DNA of 64,000 bases from Verrucomicrobiia bacterium (GTDB lineage: Bacteria; Verrucomicrobiota; Verrucomicrobiia; Limisphaerales; JADLHS01): NCBI GenBank assembly GCA_026125285.1, contig JAHCLO010000028.1, positions 24,020 through 88,019 on the forward strand, in the 5' to 3' direction. The position numbers and the translations under genes were made by a program. Below the pieces are notes generated by a model, which was given only the letters and a program-made list of their open reading frames with translations, ran no database searches and was not told where the DNA came from. Position 1 is the stretch's first letter, and every line of letters starts with the position of its first letter. Below are positions 1 to 8,837 of the stretch, in pieces.

Positions 1-52
1 GGCGAAGTCTCACCCCACGCTCGCATCTTGGTTTGCTGCAACCTCACATTCT

Positions 53-178
53 TGGGGAGCGCACGCGCCTCGCAGCCGGAAGGACGCGCGCCATCGCGCG
101 TCGAAACGAGCGCGGAGGCGCGCCCGCGCGGTTGACGAGGGCGTCAACCGCCGCACGCGAGGGCGCGTACGCTCCCCA
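53..178. repeat. Palindromic intergenic repeat, about 126 bp
   Basis: The ends are near-perfect inverted repeats: TGGGGAGCGCACGCGCC on the left and the complement of GGGCGCGTACGCTCCCCA on the right. A smaller hairpin (GTTGACG/CGTCAAC) lies inside near 131-149. No credible gene uses this DNA; reading frames through it are Arg/Ala-rich artefacts. It looks like a dispersed non-autonomous repeat. There is no second copy in this window, so its mobility is inferred. Confidence 0.65.
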
Positions 179-343
179 TTGCAGGAAACTGATATGCGCA
201 CAGAATGCGACCGCCTCCTCATCAGGCTTGGCCTGCCATTGCGCGAGGGTAGCGTCAACCACAATGACAGGTCAGGGCGAACTTTGGCTTTTGCGGCCCA
301 CTTTGTTCCGTTAATACTGTTGGGCGATTTCGCGGCGCACAGC
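179..343. other. No confident gene; possible gene remnant
   Basis: On the minus strand a short frame (about 262 to 179) reads VVDATLAQWQAKPDEE and then runs into the palindromic repeat. A stop lies just upstream of it. It could be a gene fragment cut by the repeat, but it is too short to identify. Confidence 0.25.
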
Positions 344-631
344 ATGACACACATCATTCCAAAAGAGATTGTTGAGTTTGTTCGCAGCCAGGGTGAATTG
401 CACCTGAGCACTCTCGCGCAGAAGCGACCGTTTGTTGTTCGTGTGTTCGACGATACACTGGAGTTTACGCCGTCGAGCGAGAAGCCGCGATCTCGCGACA
501 GAGAATCTCTTGTGAGAGTTTGTGATGAGTTCAGCCGCACAAACTCGTTGCATCCCGGAGATTACGCAAACCTGTCGGTACACGCATCGTACACACTGGC
601 GGTAATAGACGCGTATTTGAAATCGAAATGA
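344..631 (+). CDS. Small hypothetical protein (95 aa)
   Basis: I do not recognise this family. The protein starts MTHIIPKEIVEFVRSQGE and continues as a mixed alpha/beta sequence with normal composition, without a signal peptide or membrane segment. The upstream codons of the longer open frame (from 179) read unlike a protein, so the ATG at 344 is preferred. The stop overlaps the start of the frame that leads into the lipoprotein gene at 763, and both genes are on the plus strand, so they may be co-transcribed. Function unknown. Confidence 0.5.
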   Translation: MTHIIPKEIVEFVRSQGELHLSTLAQKRPFVVRVFDDTLEFTPSSEKPRSRDRESLVRVCDEFSRTNSLHPGDYANLSVHASYTLAVIDAYLKSK

Positions 632-762
632 GAGCGTCCAATCCTCCGGCTCCAGGAGAGGCCGGGATCGCGTCTCGGTTGACAATCGGACACCATCGGT
701 CCGCCCTGCCTGAGCCGTGTCGTTCGGCGGAATCACGCGTTACGCAGACATTAAACTGGCAA

Positions 763-1257
763 ATGACGAAAACAATGCAAATCGTTTTGAGCTTGATCTC
801 CGGCGCTCTTATCGCTGGATGCATACAGGTTCAGCCAACCCGAAACTCGCCATCGCCACCCCCGGATGCAGCAACTTCTCATTCCGAGCCAAAGCCTGCA
901 ACCTCGCCTGCACGCCCTGTCCCAACGGGCGACGATCACTACGCCCGAGGCATCGTGATCCAATCGCTCACGATGCCCAACAAGCTTGGTGTTGGTGGGC
1001 GCGAGTTTCGCACAAAGCCAAATCCGAAGGGCGAGGGTGTCTTCGTTTATGATCCCCGAACGGAGTTTGGTGGCGTGCGTAGGAATTTGATTTGGTTGGT
1101 CGTCAACGAATCGGCTTATCCTTTGAATGGCTCGAGCAAAACGTTGACGCCGTCGTTGATGTGGCCACGTGAGGCTGATCAGGCAGTTTGGAGAGCGACC
1201 AATCTGAACCCATACGTCGCGACAGAGGCGATCAGAATAGTCTTCGGATCGAAATGA
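763..1257 (+). CDS. Putative lipoprotein (164 aa)
   Basis: The N-terminus from the ATG at 763 is a lipoprotein signal peptide: a short basic start, a hydrophobic stretch (IVLSLISGALIAGC) and a lipobox ending in Cys, so lipidation and membrane anchoring are expected. A Pro/Ser/Thr-rich linker follows (about residues 23-55), then a compact domain containing FVYDPRTEFGGVRRNLIWLVV. The open frame extends upstream to 628, but that part is not protein-like. I do not recognise the domain, so function is unknown. It ends 71 bases before the convergent YhhN-family gene. Confidence 0.65.
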   Translation: MTKTMQIVLSLISGALIAGCIQVQPTRNSPSPPPDAATSHSEPKPATSPARPVPTGDDHYARGIVIQSLTMPNKLGVGGREFRTKPNPKGEGVFVYDPRTEFGGVRRNLIWLVVNESAYPLNGSSKTLTPSLMWPREADQAVWRATNLNPYVATEAIRIVFGSK

Positions 1258-1328
1258 CAATCGCAAACAGAATGCCGAGCAAAGCACTGGAAAGACCGCG
1301 CTTGATCTGCAAGAGACCGGCGAGCAAA

Positions 1329-2015
1329 TCAACGGATGCCAACCCCAGACCTCCGCTGGTAAACGGACCTTGCGATCAGCCATTGCGCGGTGAAGTACGT
1401 TCCCAATACGAGCAACCGTGAAGCTGGCAAATCCCAGCCAAAGCGGTTGATCGCCAGCAGCGTATCCGAAACCACAAACAGACTCGCACCCATCGCCGCC
1501 GCCGCGGCGGGAACCGCGCGCAGTTCCATGGCGCGGCTGGCAGCCTGGGCGGCCATGGTCAGCAGCACGCCGGCATACGCCATGACCGGCAGGCGAAGCG
1601 CGGACGGAATTCGCGCCCACAAAACAACGAGCACCACCAGGCCGATGCTTCCCCAAACTGCGAACGGAACGAACCGTGAGCCGAAGCGGCAGTCCGCCGT
1701 AAACGCAACGAGGTAACACACGTGAGCAACCAGGAAAGCCAGCAACCCAGCGAGGAAGAGGTCCTTCGGCAGCATCAGACAAACATCGCCCGCCAACGAA
1801 AACAACAAACCCGCCACCACGCTCCATTGGTAGCGCGGGCCGGATGATTGCGGCGCCGTCGCGGCCAGGAGCAGGATCAGCAGCGTGGTCAGCGGCATGA
1901 ACACGTAACCGAGACTCACTCCGCCCAACTCGACCTTCCGCGCGAAGATCGTCAGTCCTCCGGACAGCGCGATAGCCAGACTGATCGAGGCGGATCGGGG
2001 AAAGACTTTATGCAC
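1329..2015 (-). CDS. YhhN/TMEM86-family membrane protein, lysoplasmalogenase-like
   Basis: A very hydrophobic 228-residue protein with about eight predicted transmembrane helices. The motifs FSLAGDVCLMLP and FVVSDTLLAINRF match the two conserved acidic segments (GD and SD) of the YhhN/TMEM86 family. Characterised members cleave the vinyl ether bond of lysoplasmalogens; many bacterial members are untested, so the substrate here is not assured. The first usable start is a GTG at 2015. It is convergent with the lipoprotein gene and diverges from the acyltransferase gene at 2136. Confidence 0.8.
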   Translation of the reverse strand: MHKVFPRSASISLAIALSGGLTIFARKVELGGVSLGYVFMPLTTLLILLLAATAPQSSGPRYQWSVVAGLLFSLAGDVCLMLPKDLFLAGLLAFLVAHVCYLVAFTADCRFGSRFVPFAVWGSIGLVVLVVLWARIPSALRLPVMAYAGVLLTMAAQAASRAMELRAVPAAAAAMGASLFVVSDTLLAINRFGWDLPASRLLVLGTYFTAQWLIARSVYQRRSGVGIR

Positions 2016-2135
2016 GTTGCGCCAGCATCAGGACAGCAGCGTGGCAACGTCAAGCCATCTGCCCTGTAAACGCGAGCGGCGCGGCGGCGAGATTTTGCTT
2101 TCCAAACGCGGGATTTGGAGGGACAAGAGCGGCGC

Positions 2136-3362
2136 ATGAGCCAACCCAATACGCCGGTCGTCTCCTCTCCACCCGCAACAGCCAATGCTCCCCTGCCCCT
2201 CCGCCTGACCTCGCTCGATGCGTACCGGGGCTTCGTGATGTTCCTGATGATGGCGGAAATGCTGCGGCTCTGCCGCGTGGCGGCGGCCGTGCCGGAGAGC
2301 GCGTTCTGGAAGATTCTCTGTTATCACCAGAGTCACGTGGCGTGGATTGGTTGCTCGTTGCACGACCTGATTCAACCTTCGTTTTCCTTCATGGTGGGCG
2401 TGGCCGTCCCATTCTCAATCGCCAGCCGCATCGCACGAGGACAATCAAAATCCCGGATGACGTGGCACGCGGCGTGGCGGGCGCTGGCGCTGGTGTTGTT
2501 GGGCGTGTTCCTGCGCTCGGTGGGCAAGCCGCAAACGAACTGGACGTTTGAGGACACGCTTTCGCAAATTGGGATGGGTTATTTCTTCCTGTTCCTGCTC
2601 GGCTTCCGACCGGTGCGCGATCAGTGGATTGCGCTGGGCGCCATTCTCTCAGGCTATTGGGCTGCCTTCGCGCTGTATCCTCTGCCCGGACCGGAGTTTG
2701 ACTACCCCACCGTGGGAGTTGCCGCGGACTGGCCGCATTTGATGACCGGCTTCGCGGCGCACTGGAACAAGAACAGCAATCTTGCCTGGGCGTTTGACAC
2801 CTGGTTCATGAACCTGTTCCCGCGCGAGAAACCGTTCGCTTTCAACGGCGGTGGTTACGCAACGTTGAGTTTCATCCCCACTCTCGGGACCATGATTCTG
2901 GGCTTGATCGCGGGGCACGTGCTGCGGAGCGAACGTCCGCCCTTGGCCAAGGTGAAATGGCTCGCGCTGGCGGGAGGCCTTTCACTGCTGGCCGGCGCGG
3001 CGATGGGCTGGCTCGGTGTTTGCCCGGTCGTCAAACGCATCTGGACCCCGAGCTGGACACTCTACAGCGGCGGCTGGTGTTTCCTGCTCCTGGCCGGATT
3101 CTTCGCGGTGATGGACTGGTGGGGACGCAAGCGGTGGGCGTTTCCGCTCGTGGTCATCGGGATGAATTCCATCGCGGCCTACTGCATCGCGCATTTGTTT
3201 GACGACTTCATCGGGAAGGCGTGGCGCACGCATTTGGGACAAAATGTATTCAAGCTGTTCGGCGAGGCGTATGAACCGCTGGCGTATGGCGCGGCGGTAC
3301 TGTTCGGGCTGTGGTTGATTCTCTGGTGGATGTATCGGCGGAAGTTGTTCTTGCGGATTTGA
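2136..3362 (+). CDS. DUF5009/HGSNAT-like membrane acyltransferase
   Basis: A multi-spanning protein of 408 residues. After a 25-residue polar leader comes RLTSLDAYRGFVMFLMMAEM, the conserved first helix of the family that includes eukaryotic heparan-alpha-glucosaminide N-acetyltransferase and bacterial DUF5009 proteins. The following HQSHVAWIGCSLHDLIQPSF carries the conserved His and Asp residues near the membrane face. About ten membrane segments follow, with the C-terminal helix ending YRRKLFLRI. Such proteins are thought to move acetyl groups across the membrane onto sugars; the acceptor here is unknown. The ATG at 2136 is preferred over an upstream TTG at 2115 because GGAGGG lies just before it. 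Confidence 0.8.
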   Translation: MSQPNTPVVSSPPATANAPLPLRLTSLDAYRGFVMFLMMAEMLRLCRVAAAVPESAFWKILCYHQSHVAWIGCSLHDLIQPSFSFMVGVAVPFSIASRIARGQSKSRMTWHAAWRALALVLLGVFLRSVGKPQTNWTFEDTLSQIGMGYFFLFLLGFRPVRDQWIALGAILSGYWAAFALYPLPGPEFDYPTVGVAADWPHLMTGFAAHWNKNSNLAWAFDTWFMNLFPREKPFAFNGGGYATLSFIPTLGTMILGLIAGHVLRSERPPLAKVKWLALAGGLSLLAGAAMGWLGVCPVVKRIWTPSWTLYSGGWCFLLLAGFFAVMDWWGRKRWAFPLVVIGMNSIAAYCIAHLFDDFIGKAWRTHLGQNVFKLFGEAYEPLAYGAAVLFGLWLILWWMYRRKLFLRI

Positions 3363-3466
3363 AGCGGGACAGTGGGAATCCAAATCATCCTGCCAACCAG
3401 TACGTCAGCAGCCGTCAATCCTGTGTCCCGCAGCAACGAACAAAGCCCCCGCAACCCGAATCGAAC

Positions 3467-4945
3467 TCAGTAAACCTTGCGCAGGTTCGAGGGCAGGATG
3501 TTGAGTTCGGTCCGATACTTCGCCACTGTGCGCCGCGCGATGACGATGCCCTTTTCCTTGAGCATCTTCACGACTTCCTGATCGGACAAGGGTTTGCTGG
3601 CATCCTCGGCCTTGAAGATGTCGGCGATCATGTCCTTGACGCTGGTGTTGGAGACGCCGGCGCCGGAATCCGTTTGCAGTCCCGCGGTGAAGAAATACTT
3701 CATCTCGAAAACGCCCTGCGGCGTTTCCATGTATTTGCCGGACACCGCGCGGCTGACAGTGGTTTCATGCACGCCCACCACTTCCGCCACCTGGACCATC
3801 GTGAGCGGTTTAAGATGCGCCACGCCCTTGTCCATGAACTCGCGCTGACGTTTGACGATCTCCCGGGCAATGTTGGCAATCGTGGCCTGACGCTGATGAA
3901 GGCTTTTGATCAGGAATTTCCCCGCGCGGATCTTCTCGCGGATGTAATTCTTTACCTCGGCGGAATTCCCCCCCTGTGACATCAGGTCTTTATAGACGTT
4001 GCTGATGCGCAAATGCGGTACGTGTTCGTTGTTGGTGGTGACCACGAAGTCATCTCCCGAACGTTGCACGAAAACTTCGGGTAACACGTATTGATCGTTG
4101 TCCGGCAGGAAGGCACGTCCGGGGCGGGGTTCCAACCGCGCAATGCGGGCGAGCGATTCCTGGACCTCCTCCACGGTGCGTCCTGTGCCGCGCGCAATTT
4201 CCGGGATGCGGCGTTTGCCCAGCGCTTCCATAAAATCGCGCACGACTTGGTATTCGAGGGATTCCTGTTGGCCCTCTCGTTCGAGTTGGAGCATCAGGCA
4301 CTCGCGCAGATCGCGCGCCCCGACACCCGCAGGGTCAAAAGTCTGGATGGTCTTGAGCGCCGTCAGAATCTGTTCGGCAGGAACGTTGGTGGTGACGGCG
4401 ATTTCCTCAACCGGCACCTTGAGGTAGCCATAGTCATCAATGTTGCCAATGATGAGTTCGGCAACGGACCGCTCTTCCCCTGCCAGCCCCGCATCCCGCA
4501 CCTGCTCAAGCAGCTTCTCGGAAAGTGAGGTGCTTGCCACGAGCGAATCGAACATGAACTGGCGCTTTTCCTCTTCTTCGGCGGACTGGCGCATGGGCAG
4601 GTTGGTCTGGGCGAAATGATCGCGCCATTCCTGGTCGAGTTGCACCAGCCGTTCAAACTCGGCCTGAAAATCATCCACCGGACCGTTGGCCGCCGGATCA
4701 TTGGCCAGGTCAGCCGGGGGTTCGGCGGGGTCGGCTTGAAGGTCCGGTTCCCGTTCACCGCTCTCCTGCAACTCCGGTTCCGCGGCGGCGACCTCCTCCA
4801 GCACGGGATTCTGCTGGAGTTCCTGTTCCACGAGCGCCTTGAGTTCCAAGGTCGGCGCCTGGAGCAGCGCCAGGGATTGCTGGAGTTGCGGGGCCAGCAC
4901 CAGCGATTGCGTCAGCCGCTGCGAAAGTTGTAAGCCATGTGACAT
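3467..4945 (-). CDS. rpoN: RNA polymerase sigma-54 factor
   Basis: The N-terminus (MSHGLQLSQRLTQSLVLAPQLQQSLALLQ) is the Gln/Leu-rich activator-interaction region I. An acidic linker follows (about residues 45-95), then the core-binding domain, the helix-turn-helix region (VAEVVGVHETTVSRAV) and the C-terminal RpoN box ARRTVAKYR, which reads the -24 promoter element. The length is normal for the family. An in-frame GTG at 4981 would add 12 residues; the ATG at 4945 matches where the family begins. No bacterial enhancer-binding activator with a sigma-54 interaction domain is in the window. The gene is convergent with the acyltransferase gene. Confidence 0.95.
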   Translation of the reverse strand: MSHGLQLSQRLTQSLVLAPQLQQSLALLQAPTLELKALVEQELQQNPVLEEVAAAEPELQESGEREPDLQADPAEPPADLANDPAANGPVDDFQAEFERLVQLDQEWRDHFAQTNLPMRQSAEEEEKRQFMFDSLVASTSLSEKLLEQVRDAGLAGEERSVAELIIGNIDDYGYLKVPVEEIAVTTNVPAEQILTALKTIQTFDPAGVGARDLRECLMLQLEREGQQESLEYQVVRDFMEALGKRRIPEIARGTGRTVEEVQESLARIARLEPRPGRAFLPDNDQYVLPEVFVQRSGDDFVVTTNNEHVPHLRISNVYKDLMSQGGNSAEVKNYIREKIRAGKFLIKSLHQRQATIANIAREIVKRQREFMDKGVAHLKPLTMVQVAEVVGVHETTVSRAVSGKYMETPQGVFEMKYFFTAGLQTDSGAGVSNTSVKDMIADIFKAEDASKPLSDQEVVKMLKEKGIVIARRTVAKYRTELNILPSNLRKVY

Positions 4946-5084
4946 TGACGCTTGAATCTTAGCCCGCGGAGCACTTTGCACAAGCGCGAACTTGGCATGG
5001 CCCTGGCTCTGCGACGGTTCTTACCCAATCCAGTCTCCTGGCGAGGAGCCGGATGGTCCCGCACTGCCCAATGGTTCGGGCCCG

Positions 5085-6098
5085 TCAGCCCGCAACTTTG
5101 ATCTCGCCCTGGCGATGGCGGCGCAGCAACTCAATGTCCGCATCCACCATCAGTTTGGTAAGCTCCGCGAATTTCGTTTTCGGCGCCCAACCCAACTGCC
5201 GCTTCGCCTTGCTGTAATCGCCAATCAAGAGTTCCACTTCCGCCGGCCGGTAGTAACGCGGATCAATCTCCACGTGTTTCTGCCAATCCAACCCGGCGTG
5301 AGCGAACGCCACTTCCAGAAACTCCCGAACCGAGTGCGTTTCATTCGTGGCGATAACGTAATCATCGGGCTGTTCCTGTTGGAGCATCAACCACATCGCC
5401 TCGACGTATTCCTTGGCGTAACCCCAGTCGCGCTTGGCGTCGAGATTGCCGAGATACAGTTTGTCCTGCAATCCGGCCTGGATGTGCGCCACGGCCCGCG
5501 TGATCTTGCGCGTGACGAAGGTTTCGCCGCGCCGTGGGGATTCGTGATTGAACAAGATCCCGTTGCTGGCATGCAAACCGTAGGACTCGCGGTAATTCAC
5601 CGTGACCCAGTACGAATAGACTTTCGCGCACCCATACGGACTGCGCGGGTAAAACGGCGTCTCCTCGGTCTGGGGAATCTGCCGCACCTTGCCATACATT
5701 TCGCTCGAAGACGCCTGGTAGAACCGCGGCTGGATGCCGGTTTCGCGGATGGCTTCCAGCAGCCGCACCGTGCCGGTTGCCGTGATGTCCGCGGTGTACT
5801 CCGGGCTGTCGAAGCTCACGCGCACGTGGCTTTGCGCGGCGAGATTATAGACTTCCTCGGGCTGAATTTTCGCCACCAGACGCGCCAGCGCACTGGCGTC
5901 GCTCAAATCGCCATAATGCAAAAACAACCGCTTGCTGCCCGCGTGCGGATCCTCATAGATCGGGTCCAATCGCCCGGTGTTGAACGTGCTCGCCCGGCGG
6001 ATGATGCCGTGGACTTCGTAGCCTTTGGCCAGGAGCAACTCCGCCAGATAAGACCCATCCTGACCCGTGATGCCGGTAATCAATGCGCGTTTCGCCAT
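5085..6098 (-). CDS. gmd: GDP-mannose 4,6-dehydratase
   Basis: An SDR-family nucleotide-sugar enzyme of 337 residues that converts GDP-mannose to GDP-4-keto-6-deoxymannose, the precursor of GDP-fucose and related sugars. The Rossmann motif ITGITGQDGSYLAE is at residues 7-20. The catalytic Ser/Thr-Tyr-Lys set is visible as SSSEMYGK and YPRSPYGCAKVYSYW (YxxxK). The signature NHESPRRGETFVTRKI, typical of GMD, follows. The start MAKRAL at 6098 fits the family; the open frame continues upstream with basic, unlikely sequence. No GDP-fucose synthase gene is adjacent in this window. Confidence 0.95.
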   Translation of the reverse strand: MAKRALITGITGQDGSYLAELLLAKGYEVHGIIRRASTFNTGRLDPIYEDPHAGSKRLFLHYGDLSDASALARLVAKIQPEEVYNLAAQSHVRVSFDSPEYTADITATGTVRLLEAIRETGIQPRFYQASSSEMYGKVRQIPQTEETPFYPRSPYGCAKVYSYWVTVNYRESYGLHASNGILFNHESPRRGETFVTRKITRAVAHIQAGLQDKLYLGNLDAKRDWGYAKEYVEAMWLMLQQEQPDDYVIATNETHSVREFLEVAFAHAGLDWQKHVEIDPRYYRPAEVELLIGDYSKAKRQLGWAPKTKFAELTKLMVDADIELLRRHRQGEIKVAG

Positions 6099-6681
6099 AT
6101 ATTCGCGCGCAAGATGCCGAGAGCCGCGCCGCCAACGCAAGTCTGGAAACCTTGGAAACCCGGGCGAACCGTTCTTTGCTTTCCACGGCTCACCAGTTTC
6201 TCGATTAGGTCATTATTGCACCAATCGCCCAGAGCAATAATCACCGGAATGTAACCTGGCTGCCATTTGCGCGACACGATCCGCTGGAAGACTACCCGGC
6301 GTATGAATTCATCCATGCGAAATGCTCCGCCGGAAGCGATGGCAACCTCCGTGCCCGTGAGCGCATCTGCTGCTGAATCATTCGCCGTTCCAATACGGTT
6401 TGCCGGCCTACAACGCAATACCCCGACTTTCCCCGGCAGCTATCTCATCCTCCTGCGCCAGCACCGCCGCACGCAAACCAATCGCGCGTGGAAATGGTCA
6501 CCCAGACGGGTAGAGAATTGACCCCAGCAAACGACAGTCAGCAATGCTCAATGTAACGCTTCCTCATTCGTTCCCGCGACTGTCCCCGGCCCGATTGTCA
6601 TCTGTTCCCGGGCTGGGCAACGAAAAACTGATTGCACAACGCGCCTGCACCAGTGACAGTTCCGCCCGGGTGGATGCGTCT
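6099..6681. other. Intergenic region without a convincing gene
   Basis: Lies between the divergent gmd and phoU genes and must hold both promoters. A minus-strand frame (about 6316-6150, MDEFIRRVVFQRIVSRKW) reads somewhat like protein but has no recognisable family and fades into unlikely sequence. I see no RNA gene or clear repeat. Confidence 0.4.
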
Positions 6682-7329
6682 ATGGAACAAACTCACGAAG
6701 ATAAACTGGGAGAACTCACAGCCAGTTTACTCACGATGGCCAGCCACGCGGAACGCGCCGTAAACCACGCCGTGCAGGCGCTCGTCAACCGCGATTATGA
6801 CCTCGCCATTGCCACCAACCAGAAGGATCAGATTCTCGACCGATTCGAGGTGGAAATTGACGAGATGGCCATCAACCTCCTGACCAGCCTCCTGTCTCCT
6901 GGCGACGTGCGACTGGTCACCGTGACCATGAAAATCTCCCAGAACCTGGAGCGCATCGGGGATGAAGCCGCCAAAGTTGCCAAACGCACGCGGGACTTGT
7001 GCCAGGAGCCGCCCATCAAGGTCAACGTGGACCTGCCCCGAATGGCGAGCCTCACGCTCAACATGCTCAAACGCGCGCTCGATTCGTTCGTGCATCGCGA
7101 TTCCGCCGCCGCCCGGGCCATCATCCCCGGCGACGCCGAGGTGGACGCGCTCAACAAAGACATCACCCGCGAGTTGGTCCGGCACATGACCGCGAACCCC
7201 GAAGCCATTCCCGGCTGTCTCAACCTGATGATCGTTTCCAAGAGTCTGGAACGTATCGCGGATCACGCGACCAATGTGGCGGAGGAAGTGGTCTATCTTT
7301 GCGAGGCCCAGGACATCCGTCACACCTGA
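6682..7329 (+). CDS. phoU: PhoU-family phosphate signalling protein
   Basis: 215 residues made of two PhoU helical-bundle repeats, each with the metal-binding/ExxxD-type helix. The first contains LERIGDEAAKVAKRTRDL and the second LERIADHATNVAEEVVYL. PhoU links the Pst phosphate transporter to the PhoR/PhoB system and represses the regulon at high phosphate. The ATG at 6682 (MEQTHEDKLGEL) is where the family begins; the open frame upstream to 6544 is not conserved-looking. No pst, phoR or phoB gene lies beside it, so it is separated from the usual operon. Confidence 0.92.
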   Translation: MEQTHEDKLGELTASLLTMASHAERAVNHAVQALVNRDYDLAIATNQKDQILDRFEVEIDEMAINLLTSLLSPGDVRLVTVTMKISQNLERIGDEAAKVAKRTRDLCQEPPIKVNVDLPRMASLTLNMLKRALDSFVHRDSAAARAIIPGDAEVDALNKDITRELVRHMTANPEAIPGCLNLMIVSKSLERIADHATNVAEEVVYLCEAQDIRHT

Positions 7330-7387
7330 TGGAAAGCGGTTGCGCTTTTCGCTGGATCACCATCGCCGGATTCTCATAATTCGTTGC

Positions 7388-8542
7388 ATGAACTGGAAAA
7401 CTCTTCTGCTGGTGGGCGGCATTTCCGCTCAGGTGTTTCTGGCTCCCCTGCTTCAAGCCCACGAGCCCGTCACTCGCGCCCGCACGCCCGTGCGGCTGCC
7501 GGACCTTCCCGGCTATCGCACGCTCAAGTGCGACTTCCACATTCATACCGTGTTCTCGGACGGCCTCGTGTGGCCCAGCGTCCGCTCGGAGGAGGCCTGG
7601 CGGCAGGGACTGGATGCCATTGCCATTACGGACCACATCGAGTACCAGCCGCACAAGGCAGATGTTTCCACCAACCACAATCGCTCCTATGAAATCGCAC
7701 GCGGTCACGGCGACGAGCTGGAGGTTCTGGTGATCCGCGGTTCCGAAATCACCCGCAGCATGCCACCCGGCCATCTCAACGCCATCTTCCTCACCAACGC
7801 GATGCTGCTGGCCACTGACAAATGGCAGGACGCCATCCAGGCGGCGCGCGACCAGGGTGCGTTCATTTTTTGGAACCATCCGGGCTGGTCGCCTCAATTG
7901 ACCGACGGCCAGATCAAATGGCATCCCGAACACACGCAATTGGTCGAGCAAGACCTCATGCACGGGATCGAAGTCGTTAACGGTCGCGATTACTACCCCG
8001 AAGCACACCGCTGGGCGATTGAGCGGAAGCTGACGCTCTTCAGCAACTCGGACATTCATCAACCCATCGGCCACGATTACCACATCTTCCTCGGCGATCA
8101 TCGGCCGCTGACGCTGGTCTTCGCGCGCGAGCGTTCCATCGCAGCCGTCAAGGAGGCTTTGTTTGACCGCCGCACGGCCGTGTACTCCGGCGGCCGCTTG
8201 CTGGGCGATGAACGTTTCCTCCGCCCACTGTTCGATGCCTCCGTGCGCGTGCTCACTCCGCAAGTGACCATCCGGGGACGCGGACGGGCGTTCGTCCAGA
8301 TTCACAATGACTCGGACGTAACTTTCACTTTGGAGCGATCCAGTGAACAAACCGACCTGACCGTTCCACAGAAGATCACGCTCCCCGGTCAGCGAACCGT
8401 GCTCCTGGAACTCCGCGCCCGCGGTACACCCACTGCGGGCACGCGCAACTTCGCCCTCCCATTCCGCGTGGCCAATGCGCTGACCGCGCCGGACGAACCA
8501 CTGGACGTAACCTTGACGGTCGGAGTCGCGTTCACGCGCTGA
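7388..8542 (+). CDS. Secreted PHP-domain metal-dependent phosphoesterase
   Basis: A signal peptide (residues 1 to about 22, ending LLQAHE) is followed by a PHP domain. The metal-binding motifs are visible: CDFHIHTVFSDGLVWP (HxH...D), AITDHIEY (DH), RGSEIT (Glu), FWNHPGW (His) and SNSDIHQP (D-x-H). This is the trinuclear metal site of PHP phosphoesterases. A beta-rich C-terminal domain (about residues 295-384) resembles the accessory domain seen in exported PHP proteins. The substrate is unknown; export suggests an extracytoplasmic phosphoester. The ATG at 7388 gives the signal peptide. It follows phoU by 58 bases, and a role in phosphorus acquisition is a reasonable guess only. Confidence 0.85.
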   Translation: MNWKTLLLVGGISAQVFLAPLLQAHEPVTRARTPVRLPDLPGYRTLKCDFHIHTVFSDGLVWPSVRSEEAWRQGLDAIAITDHIEYQPHKADVSTNHNRSYEIARGHGDELEVLVIRGSEITRSMPPGHLNAIFLTNAMLLATDKWQDAIQAARDQGAFIFWNHPGWSPQLTDGQIKWHPEHTQLVEQDLMHGIEVVNGRDYYPEAHRWAIERKLTLFSNSDIHQPIGHDYHIFLGDHRPLTLVFARERSIAAVKEALFDRRTAVYSGGRLLGDERFLRPLFDASVRVLTPQVTIRGRGRAFVQIHNDSDVTFTLERSSEQTDLTVPQKITLPGQRTVLLELRARGTPTAGTRNFALPFRVANALTAPDEPLDVTLTVGVAFTR

Positions 8543-8837
8543 AGTCGGATGCCCAAGCCGCTTGACGCCATCGCTCGTCACTCTGAGTGGTGAAGCCTGG
8601 GGTATCAGGCAGTTTCTGGTCAGCAACGGCCAAAATCTGGTTAGTGAAGACCTGCAATCGTATTATCCTACGCTGCTACGAGCTTCACTCTCGGCGGTGA
8701 GCTATTGGCGGAGAGTGGCGCTTTGGAGACCTGAGTTGCGTGATGGATTCAACGTGCCTCGCGGAGTCCAACCTCGAAGGTTTGGCAACCACCCTGCTTA
8801 AACTGGCGGGCACTTCCGGTTCGCCCGTTGAGCTGCA

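Noticed and set aside
3363..3466. A GTTCGATTC-like string (minus strand) suggesting a tRNA T-arm between the acyltransferase gene and rpoN
   Set aside because: No acceptor stem, anticodon arm or D-arm could be folded around it.
4992..6254. A 420-codon plus-strand open frame across the gmd gene
   Set aside because: It is the complement of gmd, whose protein is clearly recognised on the minus strand. High GC content leaves long stop-free frames opposite real genes.
6080..6418. A 112-codon minus-strand frame upstream of gmd
   Set aside because: The middle reads like protein but the ends do not, it overlaps the gmd start, and no family is recognisable. It was kept only as a note in the intergenic entry.
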